Shown here piece by piece: positions 9,351 through 16,432 of a stretch of DNA of 64,000 bases. The notes beneath the pieces were generated by a model, which did not search any database, was not told the DNA's origin, and was given only the letters and a program-made list of their open reading frames with translations. Source of the DNA: Leptospira harrisiae (GTDB lineage Bacteria; Spirochaetota; Leptospiria; Leptospirales; Leptospiraceae); assembly GCF_002811945.1 (NCBI RefSeq), contig NZ_NPDX01000001.1, positions 1,806,501 through 1,870,500 of the forward strand, in the 5' to 3' direction. Made by a program: the position numbers and the translations under genes. The stretch's first letter is position 1, and each line of letters opens with the position of its first letter.

Positions 9351-9441
9351 AAAAAAGAGGAATGGCAGTTCTCTCTAAATTTGGGAAAAGAGATTTTGCT
9401 TCATTTACAGAAAACTGCCCGATTTCCAAGCTGGAACTTGT

Positions 9442-10824
9442 ATGAAAGAATATGACATCATTGTCATTGGTGCGGGTGCAGGTACAAAACTTGTGACCCC
9501 ACCTTCCAAAATCGGGAAACGAGTTGCCGTGTTTGAAAAAGAGACTCCCGGAGGGACTTGCCTCAACAGAGGTTGTATCCCATCTAAAATGGTCATTTAT
9601 CCATCCGAACTCATTCGTATGACAGAAGACACGGAAAAGTTTCCTGTTTTTTTTAAAGAAAAACCAGTGGCTGATGTGGCAGAAATTTTCAAACGGGTGA
9701 ATGCGACGGTAAAATTAGATTCCGATTCCATTCCGCTTGCTTACGAAAAAAATCCGAATATAGACTATAATCCCAAACAAGTTCGATTTATCGACAAACG
9801 CATTCTTTCCGACGGAGAGGAAACCTATACCGCCAAACATATATTTATTGTGACTGGAACAAGACCCAATATCCCAGAAATTCCTGGATTAAAGGGAACT
9901 CCCTTTTGGACTTCCAGAGAGGCTTTGTCTCCAGACAAATTTCCAAAATCACTTCTCATTATTGGAGCTGGATTTATTTCTTTGGAACTGGGTGCAGCCT
10001 ACAAAGCTTATGGTTGTGAGGTGACTGGACTCACGAGAACAGATGTTCTTCGAACAGCCGATGGAGAGATCAAAAAAGAATTAAACAAACATCTACCCTT
10101 TCCTATCGAATCACATTACCAAATTGAAACGGTAGAATTCAAAAATGGCCTTTTTACGGTCACAGGAAAAACGCCTGATGGGAAATCTACCATTCATTCA
10201 GCAGAACGGCTTCTTGTGGCCACAGGAATTCGACCAAATACCGATGACTTAGGCTTAGAACATACAAAGATCCAAACAAACGATAATGGCTACATCCAAG
10301 TGAGTGACCACTTAGAAACCACGGAACCAGGAATTTATGCGTTCGGTGATGTGATCGGTCGTTTTTTCTTCAGACACAGTGCCAACTTCGAAGGAGAATA
10401 TCTCTTTGATCACTTGTATGGAACCAAGGAAAATCTTCCCATCCAGTATCCACCGATGCCAGAAGCAGTGTTCACTCATCCACAAATTGCCAGTGTAGGT
10501 TATACGGAAGAAGAACTCATTCAAAAACAAATTCCTTATTATAAGGGAGTCAACCCCTATTCTTCCAGTGCAACCGGAATGGCAAGAATGTCCGATTCTG
10601 GATTTGTAAAAGTTCTTGTTTCTAAAGAAACCGAACAAGTGATAGGTGCTCATATTATAGGTGACGAAGCGGCAAACCTCATTCACCAAATTCTACTTGG
10701 AATGTATTTAAAAGCAAAACTTGATGATTATTTGGGAATGATCTATATCCACCCAGCAATTTCCGAAATTACTAGAAATGCATTTAGAAAAGTAAAAGAA
10801 GAAAAACTAAAAGGTGTCAGGTGA
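9442..10824 (+). CDS. FAD-dependent pyridine nucleotide-disulfide oxidoreductase
   Basis: 460-residue class I flavoprotein disulfide reductase. It has an N-terminal FAD motif (IGAGAG), redox-active disulfide in GGTCLNRGCIPSKM at about residues 34-47, NAD(P) motif IIGAGFISLELG, FAD motif IYAFGDVIG, and dimerisation domain with the catalytic His-Glu pair in HPAISE. No pyruvate or 2-oxoacid dehydrogenase subunits lie nearby, so a role as lipoamide dehydrogenase E3 is not supported by context. The Cys motif and following KMVIYPSEL also resemble mycothione-reductase-like enzymes. A glutathione or other low-molecular-weight disulfide reductase role is possible. The stop overlaps trhO by 4 bases. 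Confidence 0.88.
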   Translation: MKEYDIIVIGAGAGTKLVTPPSKIGKRVAVFEKETPGGTCLNRGCIPSKMVIYPSELIRMTEDTEKFPVFFKEKPVADVAEIFKRVNATVKLDSDSIPLAYEKNPNIDYNPKQVRFIDKRILSDGEETYTAKHIFIVTGTRPNIPEIPGLKGTPFWTSREALSPDKFPKSLLIIGAGFISLELGAAYKAYGCEVTGLTRTDVLRTADGEIKKELNKHLPFPIESHYQIETVEFKNGLFTVTGKTPDGKSTIHSAERLLVATGIRPNTDDLGLEHTKIQTNDNGYIQVSDHLETTEPGIYAFGDVIGRFFFRHSANFEGEYLFDHLYGTKENLPIQYPPMPEAVFTHPQIASVGYTEEELIQKQIPYYKGVNPYSSSATGMARMSDSGFVKVLVSKETEQVIGAHIIGDEAANLIHQILLGMYLKAKLDDYLGMIYIHPAISEITRNAFRKVKEEKLKGVR

Positions 10825-11852
10825 AAAAGTTTTTATTCAATCGTTTTGATAAAGAAACCCTAAAAAAACGGGTAGAAAAAGACACAAGGGAACGCCGTGT
10901 CATTTCCTTTTACAGATATGTAAAACTAGAAGATCCACTTTTATTTCGGGACAAACTGTATGATGCCTTCGAAGATTTAGGAATCCTTGGTAGGATTTAT
11001 TTAGCAAAAGAAGGGATCAACGCACAATTTTCCATTCCGGCGGAAAACTATGATTTACTTCGAACCACAGTGGATTCTATTCCCGAACTAAACCAAATCT
11101 ATTTTAACGATGCTGTGGAAGATAAAAAAGAAAGTTTTATCAAACTCGCCATCAAGGTTCGTAAAAAAATCGTGGCGGACGGACTCGATGATTCAAAATT
11201 TGATCCCTCAGATGTGGGAACCCACCTAACGCCACTCGAGTTTCATAAAACCTTAGAAGAACCCGGGGTTATCGTTGTAGACCTTCGAAACAATTATGAA
11301 TCAGAAGTGGGACATTTTGAAAATGCCATTTTGCCAGATGTAGGAACCTTTAGAGAAGAACTACCACTTGTGGAAGATATTTTAAAGGATAACAAAGACA
11401 AAAAAATTCTACTCTACTGCACGGGAGGAATTCGCTGCGAAAAAGCGAGTGCCTATTTAAAGTATAAAGGATTTTCGAAGGTACACCAACTTCGAGGCGG
11501 GATCATCAACTATGCAAAGGCTGTCCAAGATGCAGGTTTACCTTCCAAATTCAAAGGCAAAAATTTTGTATTTGATGACCGGTTAGGAGAACGAGTGACC
11601 GATGATGTCCTCACCGTTTGTTATGTTTGTGGAAAACCAAGTGACCGCCATACCAATTGTGCTAACCTCGGTTGCCATGTACTTCTTGTCCAATGTGAAG
11701 ATTGTTCCAAAGAACTTCTAGGATGTTGTTCTGAAGAATGTAAAAGTATCATACTACTTCCCGAAGAAACACAAAAAAACCTAAGAAAAGAAAACATCAA
11801 AAACAAAAAATACCCGACACACCACCTAACAAGGAAACTAGTAGGAAAATAA
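10821..11852 (+). CDS. trhO: tRNA uridine(34) 5-hydroxylase TrhO (YceA-type rhodanese)
   Basis: 343 residues. An N-terminal acylphosphatase-like domain typical of the YceA/TrhO family (VISFYRYVKLEDP, LAKEGINAQFS) precedes a rhodanese domain with the active-site loop CTGGIRCEK at about residues 193-201. The C-terminal region is Cys-rich (CYVCGKPSDRHTNCANLGCHVLLVQCEDC, split here) and probably binds zinc. The family makes 5-hydroxyuridine at the wobble position of certain tRNAs using O2. Its start overlaps the disulfide reductase gene and the ABC ATPase ATG follows directly after its stop, so all are likely cotranscribed. Confidence 0.9.
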   Translation: MKKFLFNRFDKETLKKRVEKDTRERRVISFYRYVKLEDPLLFRDKLYDAFEDLGILGRIYLAKEGINAQFSIPAENYDLLRTTVDSIPELNQIYFNDAVEDKKESFIKLAIKVRKKIVADGLDDSKFDPSDVGTHLTPLEFHKTLEEPGVIVVDLRNNYESEVGHFENAILPDVGTFREELPLVEDILKDNKDKKILLYCTGGIRCEKASAYLKYKGFSKVHQLRGGIINYAKAVQDAGLPSKFKGKNFVFDDRLGERVTDDVLTVCYVCGKPSDRHTNCANLGCHVLLVQCEDCSKELLGCCSEECKSIILLPEETQKNLRKENIKNKKYPTHHLTRKLVGK

Positions 11853-12770
11853 ATGCAAAAATACGCCATCGAATTAGAAGGATTAGAAAAAACATATGGG
11901 AGTGGAGTGAAGGCCCTTCGCTCGATTAACCTCAAGGTAGAATCGGGAGATTTTTTTGCCTTACTTGGTCCAAACGGTGCAGGGAAATCCACAACCATTG
12001 GAATTTTAAGTTCTCTCATAGGTAAAACAGGAGGGAAAGTCAAAATCTTCGGAACCGATATCGACACAAATCCCGACCTTGCCAAAACCTATCTCGGAAT
12101 TGTTCCCCAAGAGTTTAATTTTGGAATTTTTGAAGCTGTAGAACAAATCCTAATCAACCAGGCCGGTTTTTATGGGATCCCTTACAAGGAAGCCAAAGGA
12201 AAAGTAGAATATTATTTAGAAAAGTTGTCTCTCATCGACAAACGAAAGTCAGCCGCCGGCCAACTCAGTGGAGGGATGAAACGTAGGCTTATGATCGCAA
12301 GGGCGCTAGTTCACGATCCAAAACTTCTGATTTTAGATGAACCAACAGCAGGTGTGGATATTGAAATTCGCCGTTCTATGTGGGAATTTTTAAAAGAACT
12401 AAACCAAGCAGGAAAAACTATCATTCTCACCACTCATTATTTAGAAGAAGCAGAATCTCTTTGTAAAAACATCGCAATCATCGACAAGGGTGAAATTGTA
12501 GAGAACACCTCGATGAAAAAACTCCTGCACCGTTTGGACAAAGAAACTTTTATTATCGACTTAAAAAAATCCATCAAATCAAAACCAATGTCCAAAAAAT
12601 TCACCTGGGAATGGTTAGATGATCATAGTTTAGAAGTACAATTGGATAAAAATGAATCTGTAAACCAATTGTTTACCGAACTCACAAAACTAAAATTAGA
12701 AGTATTAAGTCTTAGAAACAAATCAAATCGTTTAGAAGAACTTTTTTTATCATTAACAGGAAAAAACTAA
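11853..12770 (+). CDS. ABC-2 type exporter, ATP-binding subunit
   Basis: 305-residue ABC ATPase. Walker A GPNGAGKST is at about residues 41-49, Q-loop in VPQEFNF, signature LSGGMKRR, Walker B LLILDEPTAGVDIEIR and H-loop TTHYLEEAE. The C-terminal extension of about 85 residues is typical of drug/antibiotic-type exporters (YadG/CcmA-superfamily). It pairs with the permease gene two bases downstream. Substrate unknown. Confidence 0.92.
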   Translation: MQKYAIELEGLEKTYGSGVKALRSINLKVESGDFFALLGPNGAGKSTTIGILSSLIGKTGGKVKIFGTDIDTNPDLAKTYLGIVPQEFNFGIFEAVEQILINQAGFYGIPYKEAKGKVEYYLEKLSLIDKRKSAAGQLSGGMKRRLMIARALVHDPKLLILDEPTAGVDIEIRRSMWEFLKELNQAGKTIILTTHYLEEAESLCKNIAIIDKGEIVENTSMKKLLHRLDKETFIIDLKKSIKSKPMSKKFTWEWLDDHSLEVQLDKNESVNQLFTELTKLKLEVLSLRNKSNRLEELFLSLTGKN

Positions 12771-12772
12771 CT

Positions 12773-13543
12773 ATGTGGAAACAGAATTTTACCGCATTAC
12801 AAACCATTGTCAGACGAGAATGGATAAGAATCATTCGTATTTGGATACAAACACTCATCCCACCGGTCATTACGATGGCCCTATATTTTCTAATTTTTGG
12901 TGAACTCGTTGGCCGCCAAATTGGAAAAATTGGAGATTTTACTTATATTGAATTTATAGTTCCTGGTCTCATTATGATGAGTGTCATCACAAATTCTTAT
13001 AACAATGTGGTTTCTTCTTTTTTCTCTAGTAAGTTTCAAAAAAATATAGAAGAGTTACTCGTTTCACCAACTTCACCTTATACAATTGTCATTGGATATA
13101 CATTTGGTGGAATTGTAAGAGGTATTTTTGTAGGGATTCTTGTGACTCTCACTTCTTTATTTTTTACAAACCTCCGTTTCCATAATCCATTTGTGATTCT
13201 ATTTACAGTTCTTATGACATCAATTTTATTTTCTCTAGGTGGATTTTTCAATGCACTGTTTGCAAAAAAATTTGATGATGTAACAATCATTCCCACTTTT
13301 ATTTTAACTCCTCTCACATACCTTGGTGGAGTTTTTTATTCGGTGAAAAACCTTCCTGGTTTTTGGCAAACGGTTTCTTATTGTAATCCCATCCTTTATA
13401 TGGTGAACTTATTTCGGTATGGATTTATCGGAGTAACCGATGTGAATTTATATTTTTCCTTTGGTTTTATCACTTTACTCTCTGGAATTCTTTTTATCAT
13501 CAATGTGAGGTTAATGAAAATTGGTTATGGCATCAGAAACTAA
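12773..13543 (+). CDS. ABC-2 type exporter, permease subunit
   Basis: 256-residue membrane protein with six predicted helices and the ABC-2 permease layout: a helix after a basic N-terminus (REWIRIIRIWIQTLIPP), a central FSSKFQKNIEELLVSPTSP segment, and TPLTYLGGVFYSVKNLPGFW near the C-terminus. It resembles the YadH family, which together with YadG forms an exporter of unknown substrate. The 3' end overlaps the downstream bolA start by about 17 bases, tying the exporter and bolA/GST genes into one transcription unit. Confidence 0.9.
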   Translation: MWKQNFTALQTIVRREWIRIIRIWIQTLIPPVITMALYFLIFGELVGRQIGKIGDFTYIEFIVPGLIMMSVITNSYNNVVSSFFSSKFQKNIEELLVSPTSPYTIVIGYTFGGIVRGIFVGILVTLTSLFFTNLRFHNPFVILFTVLMTSILFSLGGFFNALFAKKFDDVTIIPTFILTPLTYLGGVFYSVKNLPGFWQTVSYCNPILYMVNLFRYGFIGVTDVNLYFSFGFITLLSGILFIINVRLMKIGYGIRN

Positions 13544-13808
13544 AGAATCAAGACTCAGTCGGATGGAAAAAATCCTTTCGCAAAAATTCCAACCAAGCTC
13601 CCTTTCCCTTCGAGACGTTTCTCTGGAACATGCGGGTCACCCCGGAATGACCAAGGATTCGAAAGAAACTCATTTCCGTTTGCAAATGGTTTCCTCGTTA
13701 TTTTCCGGAAAATCCACTGTCGAAAACCACCGATTGGTCTACGCGGAACTCGGAGAAGAATTTAAGAAAGGACTCCATGCTTTGGAAATGGACCTTTCTG
13801 CCCCATAA
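13527..13808 (+). CDS. bolA: BolA family protein (first copy)
   Basis: 93 residues. The BolA core is evident: SLSLRDVSLEHAGH, a variable loop, FRLQMVSSLFSGKSTVENHRLVY, then a final helix ending LHALEMDL. BolA proteins bind [2Fe-2S] together with CGFS monothiol glutaredoxins and act in iron-sulfur trafficking. The ATG at 13527 is preferred over a TTG two codons upstream. A CGFS glutaredoxin gene lies three genes downstream, which supports a BolA-Grx partnership. Confidence 0.9.
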   Translation: MASETKESRLSRMEKILSQKFQPSSLSLRDVSLEHAGHPGMTKDSKETHFRLQMVSSLFSGKSTVENHRLVYAELGEEFKKGLHALEMDLSAP

Positions 13809-13823
13809 CCCAGTCTAATAGAT

Positions 13824-14495
13824 ATGACCAAACCAGTTCTTATCAGCTTTAAACTTTGTCCCTATGTACAACGATCTGTCATCAACCTACTCGAAAAAAA
13901 AGTTGATTACGATATCAAATACATTGACCTCGCAAACAAACCCGATTGGTTTTTAAAGATATCTCCTTTTGGAAAAGTTCCCGTCTTACAAGTAGGAGAC
14001 GATGTGATTTTCGAATCCGCTGTCATCAATGAGTATCTGGATGAAACAAGCACACCGGCCCTTCATCCCAAAGACCCCATCCAAAAAGCAAAACATAGAT
14101 CCTGGATCGAGTTTGCAAGTGCCCTCCTTGTCGACCAATACGGATGGACGATGGCAAAGGAAAAAACCGATTCCGATAAAAAGAAAGAAGACCTACTTTC
14201 CAAATTCAAAATTTTAGAAGCTGGACTGCCTTCTCCAACTGGGGACACACTTTATTTTGCTGGTTCCAAAATGCATTTGGTGGACACTGCTTTTGCCCCA
14301 TTTTTTATGAGGTTACAATTTTTGGCAGATCACAAACCAGAACTTTACTTACTAAAAGATTTTCCTAAAATTACGAAATGGAGTGAAACTCTACTTTCAT
14401 TGCCATCGGTAAAGAATTCTGTTTTACCAGAAGTGCCTAAAGAATATCTTGAATTTATCAAAGCCCACCATTCGTGGATGGGAGGAATACTATAG
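13824..14495 (+). CDS. Glutathione S-transferase
   Basis: 223 residues. The N-terminal thioredoxin-like domain has a CPYVQRS active-site motif at about residues 10-16 and the cis-Pro/glutathione-binding region FGKVPVLQ, followed by DDVIFESAVINEYLDE. A C-terminal all-alpha domain follows. The cysteine at the omega-type active site (CPYVQR) suggests a Cys-GST with thiol transferase or dehydroascorbate-reductase-like activity rather than a Tyr/Ser GST. It lies between two bolA genes and 6 bases from the second glutaredoxin group, consistent with a glutathione-dependent redox role. Confidence 0.9.
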   Translation: MTKPVLISFKLCPYVQRSVINLLEKKVDYDIKYIDLANKPDWFLKISPFGKVPVLQVGDDVIFESAVINEYLDETSTPALHPKDPIQKAKHRSWIEFASALLVDQYGWTMAKEKTDSDKKKEDLLSKFKILEAGLPSPTGDTLYFAGSKMHLVDTAFAPFFMRLQFLADHKPELYLLKDFPKITKWSETLLSLPSVKNSVLPEVPKEYLEFIKAHHSWMGGIL

Positions 14496-14496
14496 G

Positions 14497-14721
14497 ATGA
14501 CAATCCCAGAAATCCAAAAGAAAATTGAAGATGGGCTACCCGGCTCTAAAGTGGAAATTCTTGATCCCTATCGGGACGGAGTCCATATCAAGGCAGTGGT
14601 AACCTTTTCCGGTTTTTCCGGCAAAGGTCTCATTGAACAACACCGTATGGTGTATGCTACTTTGAAAGATGAATTAAAAGAAGAAATCCATGCATTGGCA
14701 TTGGAAACTAGGAGCGAATAA
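14497..14721 (+). CDS. BolA family protein (second copy, IbaG-like)
   Basis: 74 residues from an ATG with a good GGAGG Shine-Dalgarno sequence at 14481-14485; a longer version beginning inside the GST gene is not needed. The pattern IQKKIEDGLPGSKVEI ... HIKAVVTFSGFSGKGLIEQHRMVYATL ... IHALALET is the compact BolA/IbaG form. The monothiol glutaredoxin gene starts 2 bases after its stop, so the BolA-Grx4 pair is translationally linked. This is the classic arrangement of a [2Fe-2S]-bridged BolA-CGFS heterocomplex. Confidence 0.9.
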   Translation: MTIPEIQKKIEDGLPGSKVEILDPYRDGVHIKAVVTFSGFSGKGLIEQHRMVYATLKDELKEEIHALALETRSE

Positions 14722-14723
14722 CC

Positions 14724-15032
14724 ATGGAACAAGAGTTAAAGGATAAAATTGAATCCTTAATCAAATCAGAAAACGTGTTTCTATTTATGAAAGGAACACC
14801 GGAAATGCCACAATGTGGATTTTCTGCTGGAGTAGTCACCACACTCAAACAACTCGGAATCCCTTTTGGATCATTTAATGTTCTTTCTGATATGAAAATC
14901 AGAGAAGGAATCAAAGAATTCACAAACTGGCCAACCATTCCGCAACTCTATATCAAGGGTGAATTTGTGGGCGGTCATGACATCACCATCCAAATGGCTC
15001 AGTCCGGTGAACTGACAAAAAAAGCGGGATAA
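14724..15032 (+). CDS. grxD: Monothiol glutaredoxin, CGFS type
   Basis: 102 residues. Active site CGFS in PQCGFSAGV at about residues 30-38, cis-Pro region WPTIPQLYIKGEFVGG and terminal GG-containing motif (GGHDI). Single-domain CGFS glutaredoxins bind a glutathione-ligated [2Fe-2S] cluster as homodimers or with BolA and hand clusters to apo-proteins. Immediate neighbours are a BolA gene upstream and a dithiol glutaredoxin downstream; the convergent operon encodes SUF assembly and glutathione synthesis. Confidence 0.95.
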   Translation: MEQELKDKIESLIKSENVFLFMKGTPEMPQCGFSAGVVTTLKQLGIPFGSFNVLSDMKIREGIKEFTNWPTIPQLYIKGEFVGGHDITIQMAQSGELTKKAG

Positions 15033-15038
15033 ACTCGA

Positions 15039-15281
15039 ATGATTCGCCTCTACCAATATGATACTTGTCCCTACTGCCAAAGAGTGATTCGCACTGCGGA
15101 ATCACTTGGACTTGTGGTGGGAAAAGACATAGAATACGTAGAGGCTTTTCAAGGAACTCCTGGCCGAGCAGAAGTAGTAAGGCTTGGAGGACAATCCCAA
15201 GTTCCGTTCCTTGTGGATGGCAATATCCAGATGTATGAATCTGCTGACATCATTGCTTATTTAAGATCCAAATATTCTTAA
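15039..15281 (+). CDS. Dithiol glutaredoxin (CPYC)
   Basis: 80-residue class I glutaredoxin/thioredoxin-fold protein. CPYC active site (DTCPYCQRV at about residues 8-16), SQVPFLVDG cis-Pro loop and MYESADIIAYL helix. It reduces disulfides and glutathione mixed disulfides using GSH. The sequence after the active site (ESLGLVVGKDIEYVEAFQG) is close to stand-alone GST-N-like glutaredoxins. Last gene of the bolA/GST/glutaredoxin unit; a long imperfect palindrome follows 14 bases after the stop. Confidence 0.92.
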   Translation: MIRLYQYDTCPYCQRVIRTAESLGLVVGKDIEYVEAFQGTPGRAEVVRLGGQSQVPFLVDGNIQMYESADIIAYLRSKYS

Positions 15282-15295
15282 AAAATCTTTTCTTT

Positions 15296-15348
15296 GCGTA
15301 TCAGTTCGAAGTAAATTACTTACGTTTCGAACGAAGCCTTCGATACGC
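15296..15348. repeat. Nested inverted repeat between convergent operons
   Basis: An outer pair GCGTATC / GATACGC encloses an inner pair GTTCGAA / TTCGAAC, which in turn encloses GTAA...TTAC. It would fold as an extended imperfect hairpin in either strand, with no T-run to make it a normal intrinsic terminator. It lies between the glutaredoxin gene (+) and the glutathione synthesis unit (-). It could be a structural barrier, a mobile palindromic repeat or a protein-binding site; no evidence decides. Confidence 0.55.
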
Positions 15349-15381
15349 ACATCTCACAACAAATCTAGTATCATATTTTTA

Positions 15382-15419
15382 GAATAAAACCATTGATAAA
15401 CGAATCAATCGATCAATGG
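15382..15419 (-). terminator. Intrinsic terminator of the suf-ggt-gsh unit
   Basis: Read on the minus strand, CCATTGAT pairs with ATCAATGG (8 bp, 14-nt loop) and is followed by TTTTATTCT. The stem begins within the last codons of the ATP-grasp gene. It is AT-rich, so efficiency may be moderate, but placement is right for the end of the long minus-strand operon. Confidence 0.6.
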
Positions 15420-16432
15420 AAACCCAGTAAATCCAAAATTTTATCCCCAACAAACCTCGGTTTGCCAGAATAGGGAAATTCATGGATATAAAGCACCGGA
15501 TTGAAATTGATTTCTAAGATGGCATAAGTCTTGGGATCAGGTTTCAATTCAATCCGAGAAGAGATGATATCGATCCCACAAATCATAGCCCCAGCCGCTT
15601 TGGCCGCAGAGACTGCAATGGCCTTAAAATCCGGGTGTACATTGTCTGTCACATCTAATGAATCCCCGCCGGTAGATATATTGGAGTTCTTTCTTAGGAA
15701 AACCTTTTTTCCGAAATCAGGAACAGAATCAAAACCAAGACCTTGGTCTTTTAGAATTTGTAATTCGACTTCGGACATCTGAATTTTTTCTAAAGCAGTT
15801 TTATGACCTTCCCCCCGTCTTGGGTCTTCGTTCTTTTTTAAAATCAAATCCCGAATGGAACTTTTCCCATCCCCTATAACGTTTGCTGGCACTCGGTTAC
15901 AAACGGCGATCACTTTATCCCCAAGAACTAAAAATCGATACTCAGGCCCTTCGATAAATTCTTCAATGATGATAGAATTTGAAAGTCCAAGGGCAATGTT
16001 GACAAATGATGTAAACTTATCTATACTATCTCCCGGTTCGGAGATTCCAATCCCCAGTCCAAAGTTGGTGGTTACGGGTTTGATCACTTTTTTCTTATCA
16101 AAAAAGAAAGTATAGTCGGCAAGGGCTGTTTCCAAATTTGAATAATTTCTGCCAACAGGAACACGAATCCCATTTTCCTCTAACACAAGTTTGGAGGCAA
16201 TTTTGTTCTCCATCACAAGGTAGGTCATCAAACTATCGAGCCTTGTTTTACTTGCCTCTTTGACAAACTCGGAATGATTTCCTTGTACGAGACGAAGGAA
16301 ATTTTCCTTACGATCCACCATCTCGATTTGGATTCCACGAGTTAAGGCATCTCGAATGATGATTTGTGTCGAAATTTCTAAATCTTCAAAGCCAGAAGGT
16401 AATGGTTTTGTATCCGTCACTTCAAACCCCAC
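15413..16432 (-). CDS. Stand-alone GshF-type ATP-grasp ligase, probable glutathione synthetase
   Basis: 339 residues matching the C-terminal ATP-grasp domain of the bifunctional glutathione enzyme GshF/GshAB. Recognisable blocks are STQIIIRDALTRGI, LDSLMTYLVMENK, KPVTTNFGLGIGI, EEFIEGPEYRFLVLGDKVIAV, NRVPANVIGDG, NSNISTGGDSLDVTD and EINFNPVLYIHEFPYSGKPR. The last ones carry metal and ATP ligands (Glu/Asn). It is not the E. coli GshB family. It would add glycine to gamma-glutamylcysteine. It overlaps gshA by 11 bases, so the two halves of a GshF-like activity are separate but coupled genes. Cyanophycin-synthetase-like chemistry is the main alternative; context favours glutathione. Confidence 0.85.
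   Translation of the reverse strand: MGFEVTDTKPLPSGFEDLEISTQIIIRDALTRGIQIEMVDRKENFLRLVQGNHSEFVKEASKTRLDSLMTYLVMENKIASKLVLEENGIRVPVGRNYSNLETALADYTFFFDKKKVIKPVTTNFGLGIGISEPGDSIDKFTSFVNIALGLSNSIIIEEFIEGPEYRFLVLGDKVIAVCNRVPANVIGDGKSSIRDLILKKNEDPRRGEGHKTALEKIQMSEVELQILKDQGLGFDSVPDFGKKVFLRKNSNISTGGDSLDVTDNVHPDFKAIAVSAAKAAGAMICGIDIISSRIELKPDPKTYAILEINFNPVLYIHEFPYSGKPRFVGDKILDLLGFH

Noticed and set aside
9364..9419. Inverted repeat GGCAGTT ... AACTGCC between the SDR and disulfide reductase genes
   Set aside because: Only 7 bp with a 42-base loop and no T-run; too weak to call a terminator or operator.
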